Shown here: one piece after another, positions 20,403 through 30,213 of the stretch
Layout: every line of letters begins with the position of its first letter
Position numbering within the stretch: position 1 is the stretch's first letter
Source: Burkholderiales bacterium
GTDB taxonomy: Bacteria; Pseudomonadota; Gammaproteobacteria; Burkholderiales; Burkholderiaceae_C
Direction: 5' to 3'
NCBI GenBank assembly: GCA_030604135.1
Contig: JAUVWL010000002.1
Coordinates: 186,001-250,000 of the forward strand
Length of the DNA: 64,000 nucleotides
Notes under the pieces: model-generated
The model's input: the letters and a program-made list of their open reading frames with translations, nothing else
Database searches by the model: none
What the model was told of the DNA's origin: nothing
Program-made: the position numbers and the translations under genes

Positions 20403-21077
20403 TCAGGTCAGCACGCCGCTGCTCAGGTGCAGCACGCGGTTGCAGCGCGCGGCCAGGCTCTCGTCGTGGGTCACCACCACAAAGGCCGTGCCCTGGTCGC
20501 GCGCCAGCTGAAGCATCAGCTCGAACACCCCGTCGGCGGTGCTGCGGTCGAGATTGCCGGTGGGCTCATCGGCCAGCACACAGGCGGGGCGGGTGACCAG
20601 TGCGCGCGCCATCGCCACCCGCTGACGCTCACCACCGGACAATTCGGCCGGCCGGTGTCGCAGGCGCTCGGCCAGCCCCACACGCGACAGGGTGTCGGCC
20701 GCCTGTGCGCGTGCCAGGGCGCGGTCCATGCGGCGGATCCACAGCGGCATGGCCACGTTATCGACGGCACTGAACTCGGGCAGCAGGTGGTGGAACTGGT
20801 AGACAAAGCCCAGGTGCCGGTTGCGCAACACCCCCTGGCACGATGCACTGAGCTTGTTGAGGGTCTCGCCCATCAGCTGCACCTCACCATGTGATGGTGC
20901 GTCCAGGCCGCCCAGCAGGTGCAGCAAGGTGCTCTTGCCCGAACCCGATGCACCGACGATGGCGACCGTCTCGCCCCGACGCACCGCCAGGTCCACGCCA
21001 CGCAGCACGGTCACGTCCAGTCGACCTTCGGTGAAACGTTTGGTCAGGCCTGTGGCCTGGAGTACGGGGTCGTTCAT
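20403..21077 (-). CDS. lolD: Lipoprotein-releasing ABC transporter ATPase
   Basis: The 224-residue ATPase has Walker [10 protein letters not shown], the Q-loop [12 protein letters not shown] typical of LolD, signature ELSGGERQR, Walker [12 protein letters not shown] and the switch histidine in VVTHDE. LolD powers removal of outer-membrane lipoproteins from the inner membrane for handover to LolA. The permease gene lies upstream on the same strand, 150 bases away, with a REP-like palindrome between. Confidence 0.93.
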   Translation of the reverse strand: MNDPVLQATGLTKRFTEGRLDVTVLRGVDLAVRRGETVAIVGASGSGKSTLLHLLGGLDAPSHGEVQLMGETLNKLSASCQGVLRNRHLGFVYQFHHLLPEFSAVDNVAMPLWIRRMDRALARAQAADTLSRVGLAERLRHRPAELSGGERQRVAMARALVTRPACVLADEPTGNLDRSTADGVFELMLQLARDQGTAFVVVTHDESLAARCNRVLHLSSGVLT

Positions 21078-21152
21078 GGGGCAGGAAACTGGCCGCCAGC
21101 AAGCGCGGAACCGCCGTGCAGAGGACCATGGGAAAGAGAACAGCAGGCGTGG

Positions 21153-21172
21153 ACACCCGCGTGCGCGGGTGT
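21153..21172. repeat. REP-like palindrome between lolC and lolD
   Basis: ACACCCGCGTGCGCGGGTGT is a perfect 20-base palindrome followed by GACGAAG. It belongs to the same dispersed family as the elements at 6482 and 55197. Lying inside the lol operon, it might act as a processing or stability element in the mRNA. Confidence 0.7.
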
Positions 21173-21227
21173 GACGAAGTGAGGTTGCGGGCAGCGACCC
21201 GCGCAGCCGTGGAGCGCGAGGGCAACA

Positions 21228-22484
21228 CTACTCATATCTGAGCGCCTCTGCAGGATTGACCCGGCTGGCGCGCCAGCTCGGGTAGAGCGTGGCCACAAAG
21301 GACATGGCCAGCGAGATCAGCGCAATCGGCAGAATGTCACTGCGTTGCGGGTCGCTGGGCATGCGGTTGATCAGGTAGATGTCCTGCGGCAAAAAGCTCG
21401 CGCCAATGGCCCTCTCGAGCGCGGGCACGATGCTGTCGATGTTGAAGGCCACGCCCAGGCCCAGCAACAGGCCCAGGCCGGTGCCGATGAAACCCACCAT
21501 TGCACCCTGCACCATGAACACACCCATGATGCTGCCCGGGCTCGCGCCCAGGGTGCGCAAGATGGCGATGTCGGCGCGTTTGTCGGTCACCGTCATCACC
21601 AGCGTGGACACCAGGTTGAAGGCCGCCACCGCCACGATCAGCGTGAGGATGATGAACATCATGCGTTTTTCCAGCTGCACGGCAGCGAACCAGGTGCGGT
21701 TCTGGCGCGTCCAGTCGCGCACCAGCAGGCCACGGTCAAGGCGCCCGGCGATGTCGATTGCCACCTCGCGCGCGGCGTGCAGGTCGCGGATCTTCACGCG
21801 CACGCCCGTCGGGCCCTCGACCCGAAAAATGCGCGCCGCATCGTCCACATGCATCAGTGCCAATGCCGAGTCGTACTCGTAGTGGCCGGAATCAAAAATG
21901 CCCACCACCGACAGCTGGCGGATGCGCGGCACCACACCGGCCGGAGTGACCTGGCCGCTGGGGGCGATCAGCGTCACGGTGTCGCCGCTGATGACGCCCA
22001 GGCTGCGCGCCAGCTCGCCCCCCAGCACCACCCCAAAAGCGCCGGGCTGCAAACGGGGCAGCACGGTGTCGGCCATGTCGGCCGCCAGGTCGGTCACGGA
22101 CGGTTCCAGCGACGGGTCGATGCCCCGCACCAGCGTGCCCTTCATGTCTTCCCCGCGCGCCATCAGCGCCTGCGCACCGACGAAAGGCGCCGCACCGAGC
22201 ACCTCGGGGTGCGCCTGCAAGGTGGCCAGCACACGCGACAGGTCGGGAATGGCCTCGCCCGCCGGCTCGAAGATTTCAATGTGCGAGAGCACGCCCAGCA
22301 TGCGGTCGCGCACCTCCTTCTGGAAGCCGTTCATCACCGACAACACAATGATGAGTGCGGCCACTCCCAGGGCGATGCCCAGCATCGAGACCCCCGAGAT
22401 GAAGGAGATGAAGCCGTTGCGCCGGGTGGCGCGGCCGGCGCGGGTGTAGCGCCAGCCCAGAATGAGTTCGTAGGGGGTTTGCAT
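21228..22484 (-). CDS. lolC: Lipoprotein-releasing ABC transporter permease (LolC/LolE type)
   Basis: The 418-residue permease has the FtsX/LolC layout: one N-terminal helix (FISFISGVSMLGIALGVAAL), a large periplasmic domain of about 200 residues, then three helices around FIILTLIVAVAAFNLVSTL, GSIMGVFMVQGAMVGFIGT and LPIALISLAMSFVATLYP. The C-terminal WRASRVNPAEALRYE is highly conserved. Only one permease gene accompanies lolD here. In organisms with a single permease it does the work of both LolC and LolE. ATG 22484 is chosen over 22505 because family members start MQTPYE. Confidence 0.92.
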   Translation of the reverse strand: MQTPYELILGWRYTRAGRATRRNGFISFISGVSMLGIALGVAALIIVLSVMNGFQKEVRDRMLGVLSHIEIFEPAGEAIPDLSRVLATLQAHPEVLGAAPFVGAQALMARGEDMKGTLVRGIDPSLEPSVTDLAADMADTVLPRLQPGAFGVVLGGELARSLGVISGDTVTLIAPSGQVTPAGVVPRIRQLSVVGIFDSGHYEYDSALALMHVDDAARIFRVEGPTGVRVKIRDLHAAREVAIDIAGRLDRGLLVRDWTRQNRTWFAAVQLEKRMMFIILTLIVAVAAFNLVSTLVMTVTDKRADIAILRTLGASPGSIMGVFMVQGAMVGFIGTGLGLLLGLGVAFNIDSIVPALERAIGASFLPQDIYLINRMPSDPQRSDILPIALISLAMSFVATLYPSWRASRVNPAEALRYE

Positions 22485-22585
22485 CAGATGACTTGGTCGC
22501 GGCACCTGCCGCAGGAGCCCCGGTCAGAGACACGGGATCGTCGCCAGGTTCCATCCGCCATTGTGGCATCCCCGACAATCGCGCC

Positions 22586-23566
22586 ATGCCCGCCCCCGAG
22601 ATGGCCCCCGACACCCCAACCACCTGGATCGTTGCCTGCGCCGCCGCATCGGCCCCCGGCTGCCAGGCGCTGCTGCCCGGTCTGCAGCTGCCGAACCTGC
22701 AGGCCTTGCTGGCCCGCCTGACACGGCAAACAGAAGATGAAGGCAGCGAGCACAGCCTGAGCCCACCGCACGAACGCGCCCTGGCCACGGCCCGGGGTCT
22801 GCCCGTGCGGGACGGGCAACTGCCCTGGGCCGCCGCCGACAGCGATGCCCCCGGCACCCCCCAGGCCTGGTTCAGCCCCTGCCATTTCCAGATCGGAATC
22901 GACCAGGTGAGTTTGCTGCCCGCCGACCAGATCGGGCTGGACGAAAGCAGCTCGCGCGCCCTGCTGGCGGCGCTGGCCCCGCTGTGCGAGGAAGACGGCC
23001 TGGCCCTGCAGTTCGTGGACAGCGGCCGGTGGCGCGCGTCGGGCGAGCCGCTGCGCGGCCTGGTGTGCGCCAGCCTGGACCGGGTCAGCGGCCGGCCGGT
23101 CGGCCCCTGGCTCACCGAATCGCCCGACAACCCGCAGGGCCAGCGCCTGCTGCAGCGCCTGCAGAGCGAAGCCCAGATGCTGTTCTACACCCTGCCCGTC
23201 AACGATGCCCGCGAGGCCGCGCGCCTGCTGCCAGTCAATGGTTTCTGGGTGCACGGTGCCGGTGCCTGTGAGGTGGCCGAGCCCGTTCGACCCGCTCCGC
23301 ACTGCCCCGACAGCCTGCGCCAGCCCGCGCTGCGGGACGACTGGTCTGCCTGGCAAGCCGCGTGGCAGGCGCTGGATGCCGGCCCCATGGCCGAACTGCT
23401 GCGCGCCGCGGAAGCCGGCCATGTCGTGCACCTGACGCTGTGCGGTGAACGCCACGCACGCACCTGGGCCACCCCCGGCCCTGGGCAGAACGGCGGCCTC
23501 TGGCAGCGCCTGATCGCCCGCTGGCGCCGCCCGCCGCCCGTTGGTGAGACACTTGCCAGCCTATGA
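22586..23566 (+). CDS. Conserved hypothetical protein upstream of recJ (COG4255-like)
   Basis: The 326-residue protein is proline- and alanine-rich, without signal peptide or membrane helices. Conserved-looking stretches are CHFQIGIDQVSLLP, GRWRASGEPLRGL, LFYTLPVNDAREA and PVNGFWVHGAG. I recall betaproteobacterial relatives, some labelled phosphoglycerate-mutase-like, but I see no mutase catalytic motif. Its last codon overlaps the recJ start (ATGA), so it is coupled to recJ and could relate to DNA repair or simply share expression. Start uncertain (ATG 22586 or 22601). Confidence 0.6.
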   Translation: MPAPEMAPDTPTTWIVACAAASAPGCQALLPGLQLPNLQALLARLTRQTEDEGSEHSLSPPHERALATARGLPVRDGQLPWAAADSDAPGTPQAWFSPCHFQIGIDQVSLLPADQIGLDESSSRALLAALAPLCEEDGLALQFVDSGRWRASGEPLRGLVCASLDRVSGRPVGPWLTESPDNPQGQRLLQRLQSEAQMLFYTLPVNDAREAARLLPVNGFWVHGAGACEVAEPVRPAPHCPDSLRQPALRDDWSAWQAAWQALDAGPMAELLRAAEAGHVVHLTLCGERHARTWATPGPGQNGGLWQRLIARWRRPPPVGETLASL

Positions 23567-25299
23567 AGATCGTCACCCGAGACATCCCGCCCCGCGCCGC
23601 ATGGACCCTGGAACAGAGCGGACTGCACCCCCTGCTGGCGCGCCTGTTCGCGGCTCGCGGGATCCAGCACCCCGATGAGCTGGACGACGCGCTGGCGCGC
23701 CTGCTGCCGCCCGCCTCGATGCAAGGCACCCTTGACGCCGCCCGTGCCCTGGCCAATGCCATGCAGGCCGGTCAGCGTGTGTGTGTGGTGGCCGATTACG
23801 ACTGCGACGGCGCCACCGCCTGCGCGGTCGCGGTGCGCGGCCTGCGCCTGCTGGGCGCCGCGCTGGGCTGGGACCGGGTGGAGTACCTGGTGCCCGATCG
23901 TGTCAACGACGGTTATGGCCTGACCCCCGCCATAGCGCGGCGCGTGAAACAGCGCGGCGCCGACTGGCTCCTCACGGTGGACAACGGCATTGCCAGCGTC
24001 GAGGGCGTGCGGGTGGCCCGCGAATTGGGCCTTCAGGTGCTGGTCACCGACCACCACCTGCCGGCCGTACAGGACGGGGCGGTCACGCTGCCGCAGGACT
24101 GCCTGATCGTCAACCCCAACCAGCCCGGTTGCGGCTTCGAGAGCAAAAGCATCGCTGGCGTCGGTGTGATGTTCTACGTGCTGCTGGCATTGCGCGCCGA
24201 GCTGCGCGAGCGTGGCGTTTTCGCTTTGCAGACCCAACCGCGGATCGATGCGCTGCTGCCGCTTGTGGCGCTGGGCACGGTGGCCGATGTGGTGAAGCTG
24301 GACACCAACAACCGCCGCCTGGTCGCCCAGGGCCTCAAGCGGGTGCGGGCCGGCGCCATGCCACCCGGCATGGCCGCGCTGTTCACCGCCGCCGGGCGCC
24401 AGCCTCAAAAGGCCAGCAGCTTCGATTTCGGTTTTGCCCTGGGTCCGCGTCTGAATGCCGCCGGCCGGCTGGCCGACATGACACTGGGCATCGAATGCCT
24501 GCTGACCGACGACCCGGGGCGCGCCGACGAACTGGCGCGCGCGCTGGATGGCATCAACCGCGAACGCCGGGCCATCGAAGGCGACATGCGCGAACAGGCG
24601 CTGATGCTGGCCGAGGAGCTGTTCGACGAGAGCGAGGAGCCGCCGCCGGCCATCACCGTGTTCGACCCCGACTTTCACGAGGGTGTGGTCGGCATCGTGG
24701 CCTCGCGGCTGAAAGACAAGCTGCACCGGCCGACCTTCGTGTTCGCGGCCAGTGGCGCCGAGGGCAAGGAGCACGAGCTCAAGGGCTCGGGCCGGTCGAT
24801 TCCGGGCTTTCACCTGCGCGACGCGCTCGACCTGGTGGCCAAGCGCCACCCGGGCGTGCTGCTGCGCTTCGGGGGCCATGCCATGGCCGCCGGCTGCACG
24901 ATCGACGAGGAGCACCTGGACACCTTCGAGCAGGCGCTGGCCCAGGTCGCCCACGAATGGCTGGACGACGCCACCCTGCAACGCCGGCTGGAAGCCGACG
25001 GTGCGCTGGAACCGCAGTACCGCCGACCGGACCTGGTGGACGCGCTGCACGGCCACGTCTGGGGCCAGGGTTTCGCCCCGCCGGTGTTCTGTGAAGAGGT
25101 GCAAATCGTCAGCCAGCGCCTGGTCGCCGAGAAGCACCTGGCCGTCAAGCTCAAGCACCAGGGTGACCCGGTGGACGGCATCTGGTTTGGCCACACCGAA
25201 CCGCTGCCCACAAGGGTCAAGATCGCGTTCCGGCTGGATGCGGATGAGTGGCAGGGGCAGCGGCGGGTGCGCTTCCTGATCGAAGCCGCCGAATTTTGA
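23563..25299 (+). CDS. recJ: Single-stranded-DNA-specific exonuclease RecJ
   Basis: RecJ degrades single-stranded DNA 5' to 3' in recombination, mismatch and excision repair. The DHH phosphoesterase motifs are all visible: VVADYDCDG, LLTVDNGIAS, VTDHHLP, VALGTVADVV and the DHHA1 region GSGRSIPGFHL with GGHAMAAG. A C-terminal OB-type region ends the 578-residue protein, a normal length. The start overlaps the upstream stop by four bases. Confidence 0.95.
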   Translation: MKIVTRDIPPRAAWTLEQSGLHPLLARLFAARGIQHPDELDDALARLLPPASMQGTLDAARALANAMQAGQRVCVVADYDCDGATACAVAVRGLRLLGAALGWDRVEYLVPDRVNDGYGLTPAIARRVKQRGADWLLTVDNGIASVEGVRVARELGLQVLVTDHHLPAVQDGAVTLPQDCLIVNPNQPGCGFESKSIAGVGVMFYVLLALRAELRERGVFALQTQPRIDALLPLVALGTVADVVKLDTNNRRLVAQGLKRVRAGAMPPGMAALFTAAGRQPQKASSFDFGFALGPRLNAAGRLADMTLGIECLLTDDPGRADELARALDGINRERRAIEGDMREQALMLAEELFDESEEPPPAITVFDPDFHEGVVGIVASRLKDKLHRPTFVFAASGAEGKEHELKGSGRSIPGFHLRDALDLVAKRHPGVLLRFGGHAMAAGCTIDEEHLDTFEQALAQVAHEWLDDATLQRRLEADGALEPQYRRPDLVDALHGHVWGQGFAPPVFCEEVQIVSQRLVAEKHLAVKLKHQGDPVDGIWFGHTEPLPTRVKIAFRLDADEWQGQRRVRFLIEAAEF

Positions 25300-25346
25300 C
25301 CCCCCCGCGCCGCCTCCGGCGTCACCCCCCAGGGGGCGGCACTGGC

Positions 25347-25458
25347 GGCCCGGCAAAGCCGGTTCCGCGGTGCCCTGGCCTGAACTCCCCCTCTCTGGCT
25401 TGTGTTTCCGACGAGCCTGATTTGGCCCAGAACAGCGCGGAACCGGCTTTGCCGGGCC
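25347..25458. repeat. Perfect 23-bp inverted repeat in the recJ-LytTR intergenic region
   Basis: The arm at 25347-25369 (core CGGCAAAGCCGGTTCCGCG) is exactly reverse-complemented at 25436-25458, with 66 bases between. Outer GGGGG/CCCCC blocks (about 25325-25340 and 25470-25485) extend the pairing imperfectly. It fills most of the 237 bases between the convergent recJ and LytTR genes. It may act as a two-way transcription barrier or be a mobile intergenic element. Confidence 0.75.
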
Positions 25459-25536
25459 GCTGCTGTTGCCCCCTGTCAGGGGGTCGCGCGAAGCGCGGCA
25501 GGGGTGGGCCTCGTACTGCGGCGCGGGGGGAGCTGT

Positions 25537-26274
25537 TCACGCCATCAGGGCTTCACGGACTGCGGCCAGCTGCCGACGTGACACGGCCAGGCGTTCGTCG
25601 ACGCCGTCCAGGCGCACGGTCCAGCCCTCGCCCTCCACCGGGTCGCTGTGCTTTTCGACCGCGCGCACGCGGCGGCGCGAGACCAGGGCGTTGCGGTGCA
25701 CCCGCACGAACAGGTGGCCGAAGCGCTGTTCCAGGTCGTTGAGCGCACCGTCGTAGATGTGTTCTTTGTCGGTGGTGCGCACCGTGATGTACTTGAGCTC
25801 GGCCTTGAGGTAGATGACATCGGCCAGCGCCACCCGCTCGCTGCGACCGCGCTCCTGGATGATCAGGCTTTCGCCGGCGCCTTCGATGATGGCCGGCTCG
25901 CTGCTGCGCTGTCGCTCGACTTTTTGCAGGGCGCGCAGCAGGCGCTCCAGTCGCACCGGCTTGGTCAGGTAGTCGACCGCCTCCAGCTCGAAGGCCTGCA
26001 CCGCGTGCTCGGCGTGGGCGGTGACAAAAATGATGGCGGGCGGATCCGGCATGTTACGCAGCGCACCGGCCAGCGCCATGCCATCCACTCCAGGCATGTG
26101 CACATCGAGCATGACCACATCAAGCCCGCCCCGCTGGATCTGGTCCATGGCCTGGACGGCATTGCCGGCTTCGCCCACCACTTCGACCCGAGGCTCCCGG
26201 CAATCACCCAGGAGCGTGCGCAGGCGTGCTCGCGCCAGTGCCTCATCGTCAACGATCAGTGCCCTCAGAACCAT
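25537..26274 (-). CDS. LytTR-family response regulator
   Basis: The 245-residue protein has a receiver domain with phosphoacceptor in VVMLDVHMPG (about D57), T in FVTAHA and K in YLTKPV. A LytTR DNA-binding domain follows from about residue 140 (DVIYLKAELKYITVRT and LFVRVHRNALVSRRRV). This is the AlgR/LytR type, which binds direct repeats upstream of target promoters. The cognate LytS-like kinase gene lies 36 bases upstream on the same strand. Confidence 0.92.
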   Translation of the reverse strand: MVLRALIVDDEALARARLRTLLGDCREPRVEVVGEAGNAVQAMDQIQRGGLDVVMLDVHMPGVDGMALAGALRNMPDPPAIIFVTAHAEHAVQAFELEAVDYLTKPVRLERLLRALQKVERQRSSEPAIIEGAGESLIIQERGRSERVALADVIYLKAELKYITVRTTDKEHIYDGALNDLEQRFGHLFVRVHRNALVSRRRVRAVEKHSDPVEGEGWTVRLDGVDERLAVSRRQLAAVREALMA

Positions 26275-26310
26275 GCCTTGCTCCCATCTCGGATCATGCC
26301 GACCCCCGTG

Positions 26311-27369
26311 TTATACCGGGATTTCCAGGCGAACCTGAAACACCCCGTTGACCAGCGCGCTCTGAAACCGCCCCTGCACATCGTGCAGCAGGGTCAGCCG
26401 CTGGCGCACATTGTCCAGTGCCAGCCCGTGACCGGGCTTGCCGGTTCCGGCCGGCACCGTGTTGGTCACTTTGATCACCACCACACTCCCGCGTCGCTGC
26501 GTGCTGATGCGAACGATGGCGCCGTCCGGGCTGGGCTCCACCCCGTGCTTGACCGCATTCTCCACCAAAGGCTGCAGGATCAGGGGTGGTAATTTGGCCT
26601 TGAAGCTGGCTTCGTCCAGACTCCACTCGACTTTGAGTCGGTCGCCGAAGCGCACCTGCTCGATGGCCAGGTAGTGTTCGGCCAGCTCCAGCTCCTGCAG
26701 CAAAGGCACCGCCTGCTGCGTGTCGGCCAGGGCGTGGCGAAACAGTTCACTGAGGTCTTCCAGCAGGCTTTCAGCCTTGGCCGGTTCGGCACGCACCAGG
26801 GCAATGGCGCTGTTGAGGGTGTTGAATAGAAAGTGGGGGCGTATGCGTGCCTGCAGCTCGGCCAACTGGGCCGTGGTGCCCGCCGGCTCCCGCGCCTTGA
26901 AACGCCACACCAGCGCCGTCACGAACACCAGAGCCACCAGAGCACCTGACACCGCACTGGCCAACCAGGGAGCCGGGTCCACCAGCCCCATCCAGGACGC
27001 CATGGCGCATCCATACAAGGCCATCAAGGCGCCCAGGCCAATGCCGGCGGCCCATTGCGCGGGTTCGGGCAAGCGGTCGAGCGGTCGTTTGGCGGCACAC
27101 ATCACCAGCAGCCAGCCCAGCGTGGCCGGCAAGGCGGCACCAGTGACCAGCGCCATGGACGTCAGCCATCCCCAGACACTGGTGGCGCCGAACAGCGCAG
27201 CTGCGGCCACCACCGCCTGCACAAACACCACCGCCCGCAACACCACCCCGACCTGACAGGTGTCGAACACCAGATCACGCTGGCGCAAGGGCGGCATGTC
27301 GGTCAAAGGACGCGCGCCCGTTGCGTGCGACAGCTCCTGGAAGCTCGATAAAATCCGGGAATCTTTCAT
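26311..27369 (-). CDS. LytS/AlgZ-like sensor histidine kinase
   Basis: The 352-residue protein has four N-terminal hydrophobic segments (residues about 40-165). A His_kinase domain of the LytS type follows, with the phosphoacceptor in [15 protein letters not shown]. The ATPase domain has [12 protein letters not shown] and a [14 protein letters not shown]-box. It lacks a separate periplasmic sensor domain, so the signal is probably sensed in the membrane, as for AlgZ/FimS. It partners the downstream LytTR regulator and is divergent from argH. Confidence 0.92.
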   Translation of the reverse strand: MKDSRILSSFQELSHATGARPLTDMPPLRQRDLVFDTCQVGVVLRAVVFVQAVVAAAALFGATSVWGWLTSMALVTGAALPATLGWLLVMCAAKRPLDRLPEPAQWAAGIGLGALMALYGCAMASWMGLVDPAPWLASAVSGALVALVFVTALVWRFKAREPAGTTAQLAELQARIRPHFLFNTLNSAIALVRAEPAKAESLLEDLSELFRHALADTQQAVPLLQELELAEHYLAIEQVRFGDRLKVEWSLDEASFKAKLPPLILQPLVENAVKHGVEPSPDGAIVRISTQRRGSVVVIKVTNTVPAGTGKPGHGLALDNVRQRLTLLHDVQGRFQSALVNGVFQVRLEIPV

Positions 27370-27489
27370 GGGTTTCGTGGGGTCGTCCTGTTGATGACCG
27401 TCATCGAATCGCGCAATGCGCCACGTGCCCGGTCACCCTCTCCCGCCCCCTGGCGGTCTTCTCCATTCCCTCCAGCCGCTGGCAACACC

Positions 27490-28923
27490 ATGTCCTCCAA
27501 TCAGCTCGACAAGAAATCCGAAGCCTGGTCCGCCCTATTCTCGGAGCCGATGAGCGAATTGGTCAAGCGATACACGGCCAGTGTCTTCTTTGACAAACGA
27601 CTGTGGCTGGCCGACATCACTGGCAGTCTGGCCCATGCCGAGATGCTGGCGGCCCAGGGTGTGATCACCGCAGCCGACCGGGCCGAGATCGAACGGGGCA
27701 TGGCCCAGATCCGCAGCGAGATCGAGGCTGGCACGTTTGAATGGAAGCTCGACCTGGAAGACGTGCACCTGAACATCGAGGCCCGCCTGACCCAGCTGGT
27801 GGGCGACGCTGGCAAGCGCCTGCACACAGGCCGCAGCCGCAACGACCAGGTGGCCACCGACGTGCGCCTGTGGCTGCGCGACGAGATCGACCTGATCTCG
27901 GACCTGCTCAAGGAGCTGCAGGTGGCCCTGGTGGACGTGGCCGAGCAGAACGTGGACGTCATCCTGCCCGGCTTCACGCACCTGCAGGTGGCACAGCCGG
28001 TGAGCTTTGCGCACCACCTGCTGGCCTACGTGGAGATGTTCAGCCGCGACGCCGAGCGCATGGGCGATGTGCGCCGCCGCACCAACCGCCTGCCGCTGGG
28101 CAGCGCCGCGCTGGCCGGCACCACCTACCCGCTCGACCGTGAGCGCGTGGCCAGGACCCTGGGTATGGAAGGCGTGTGCCAGAACAGCCTGGATGGCGTG
28201 AGCGACCGCGACTTCGCGATCGAGTTCACCGCGGCCGCCAGCCTGTGCATGGTACACATCAGCCGTTTCAGCGAAGAGCTGATCCTGTGGATGAGCCAGA
28301 ACTTCGGCTTCGTGAAGATCGCCGACCGCTTCACCACCGGCAGTTCCATCATGCCGCAAAAGAAGAACCCCGATGTACCCGAGCTGGCGCGCGGCAAGAC
28401 CGGCCGCGTGGTCGGCCACCTGATGGGCCTGATCACCCTGATGAAGGGCCAGCCCCTGGCCTACAACAAGGACAACCAGGAAGACAAGGAGCCGCTGTTC
28501 GACACGGTCGACACGCTCAAGGACACGCTGCGCATCTTCTGCGAGATGGTGGGCGGCCAGCCCAACCCGGTCACCGGCCAGAAGGAAGGCGGCATCACCG
28601 TCAACGCGATCGCCATGGAAGCCGCCGCCAACAAGGGCTACGCCACCGCCACCGATCTGGCCGACTACCTGGTCAAGAAGGGGCTGCCCTTCCGCGACGC
28701 GCACGAGACCGTGGCCCATGCCGTCAAGGCCGCCACCAGTCACAACTGTGACCTGTCCGAATTGCCGCTGTCGGTGTTGCAGGGATTTCACCCCAGCATC
28801 GAAAAAGACGTGTTCGACGTGCTTTCACTGCGTGGCAGCCTGAATGCCCGCAACACGCTGGGCGGCACCGCGCCAGCGCAAGTCCGTACACAGATCGCGC
28901 GCCACCGCCAGCGTCTGGCCTGA
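27490..28923 (+). CDS. argH: Argininosuccinate lyase
   Basis: ArgH performs the last step of arginine synthesis, splitting argininosuccinate into arginine and fumarate. The fumarase/aspartase superfamily signature [15 protein letters not shown] is complete. [14 protein letters not shown] and [15 protein letters not shown] mark the other active-site regions. The ATG at 27490 gives 477 residues beginning [14 protein letters not shown], as in homologues; the longer in-frame start at 27391 is rejected. The gene is divergent from the sensor kinase, with 120 bases between. Confidence 0.96.
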   Translation: MSSNQLDKKSEAWSALFSEPMSELVKRYTASVFFDKRLWLADITGSLAHAEMLAAQGVITAADRAEIERGMAQIRSEIEAGTFEWKLDLEDVHLNIEARLTQLVGDAGKRLHTGRSRNDQVATDVRLWLRDEIDLISDLLKELQVALVDVAEQNVDVILPGFTHLQVAQPVSFAHHLLAYVEMFSRDAERMGDVRRRTNRLPLGSAALAGTTYPLDRERVARTLGMEGVCQNSLDGVSDRDFAIEFTAAASLCMVHISRFSEELILWMSQNFGFVKIADRFTTGSSIMPQKKNPDVPELARGKTGRVVGHLMGLITLMKGQPLAYNKDNQEDKEPLFDTVDTLKDTLRIFCEMVGGQPNPVTGQKEGGITVNAIAMEAAANKGYATATDLADYLVKKGLPFRDAHETVAHAVKAATSHNCDLSELPLSVLQGFHPSIEKDVFDVLSLRGSLNARNTLGGTAPAQVRTQIARHRQRLA

Positions 28924-29020
28924 ACGCCGCCCGACTCAAGAAAAGCCCGCGCAGACCGATATCCGGAACAAGGAGCGCGCTCGCCATTGATGCGCGCCCG
29001 TGTTGTGAGGATGTTCCATC

Positions 29021-30190
29021 GTGTCTGCCCTTGTTCTGTGGATCACGGCTGTCCTGGCTCTTGCCCTGCTCTGGTGGGCTTTTCGCAAACGATCGGCACC
29101 CGTGCGGGCAGCGGTCCGTCCAGTCGGACCAGACGACGGTGCAGCCCCCGGGGCGTCACCCAAAGCCATGCGTCGCGCCATGGCCGGTCACCCGGAACTG
29201 CCGCCGTCTGCTCGAACCGCAGTCGACTGGCAGGCCCCGCAGGCGATGGCGCTGCCGGCAGGTCTGGCCAGCCTGACCTGGCTGCGAGCCAATGACCTGG
29301 AAGCAGGGCGTCGCGAGCAGATTCTCCAGGCCATTCGTGGCATTCCCAGGCCGCCCCGCTCCCTGCAACAGCTGTTGTCGCCGGAGTTTGTGGCCAAGGC
29401 CGACTCGACCCAGCTGGCCGACCTGGTCATGGCCGAGCCCTTGATTGCCGCCAAAGTGCTCGGGGCCGTGAACTCATCGCGCTTCGGACTCCACAAACCC
29501 ATTTCTCACCTGGGACAGGCCGTGACCTTCCTGGGCATGAACACGGTGCGCAGCATCTGCCTGCAATACATGCTGGCCGAGGCTTTCAAACCGGGCCTGG
29601 CCTCGGCACAGCAGGCCTTCGACGCCATCTGGCGCTGGTGCGGCACAGCAAGCGACCTCGCCGTGGCATTGGGCAAAGGATTGAACCTGCCCAACCAGGG
29701 GGCATTGAGCACGCAGGTGGTGCTGGGTTTCGTCGGACAACTGGCGGTCGCTTCACTCCTGCCGCCCAAAGCTCTCGCTCCCTGGATGGCGGCAGACCGT
29801 ATCGGTCGCACAAAACTGGAACAGGAGCTGTTGGGCTTGAGTGCAGGCGAGCTTGGACCCATGCTGCTCGGGACCTGGTCGTTGCCGCAGAGCCTGATCG
29901 AAGATGTGGGAGACAGCGCCCGTGTGCTGGTGACGCCGGCCCATCAATTGGACACCACGCGGGTGCCCTGGCTGGGCCTGGCTTCTCTTTGCCACCACCT
30001 GGGTGAACACCCCGAAGACGGCCGCCCTGTCGAGGGCAACAACCTGATCGAACAGTTGGCCACTCAGGAACAGGGCTTTCACCTGGCGATCTACCTCGGA
30101 CACCCGGCGCTTTCCCGCTTGCCTGCCGTCCTGATGTCGAGCGAGATCCAGGCCCGCCTGGCGGCCCAGACGGACGACGCGACAGCCTGA
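29021..30190 (+). CDS. HDOD-domain protein with N-terminal membrane anchor
   Basis: The gene starts with GTG at 29021. Residues 3-21 are a membrane segment (LVLWITAVLALALLWWAF), followed by a proline-rich linker. From about residue 105 comes an HDOD domain, with LADLVMAEPLIAAKVLGAVNSS and ISHLGQAVTFLGMNTVRSI. HDOD proteins are catalytically degenerate relatives of HD phosphohydrolases and act as signalling scaffolds, often in cyclic-di-GMP or chemotaxis networks. No enzymatic partner is adjacent. Specific function unknown. Confidence 0.82.
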   Translation: MSALVLWITAVLALALLWWAFRKRSAPVRAAVRPVGPDDGAAPGASPKAMRRAMAGHPELPPSARTAVDWQAPQAMALPAGLASLTWLRANDLEAGRREQILQAIRGIPRPPRSLQQLLSPEFVAKADSTQLADLVMAEPLIAAKVLGAVNSSRFGLHKPISHLGQAVTFLGMNTVRSICLQYMLAEAFKPGLASAQQAFDAIWRWCGTASDLAVALGKGLNLPNQGALSTQVVLGFVGQLAVASLLPPKALAPWMAADRIGRTKLEQELLGLSAGELGPMLLGTWSLPQSLIEDVGDSARVLVTPAHQLDTTRVPWLGLASLCHHLGEHPEDGRPVEGNNLIEQLATQEQGFHLAIYLGHPALSRLPAVLMSSEIQARLAAQTDDATA

Positions 30191-30213
30191 TCCGGCCGCC
30201 TCGGGTGGGGCGG

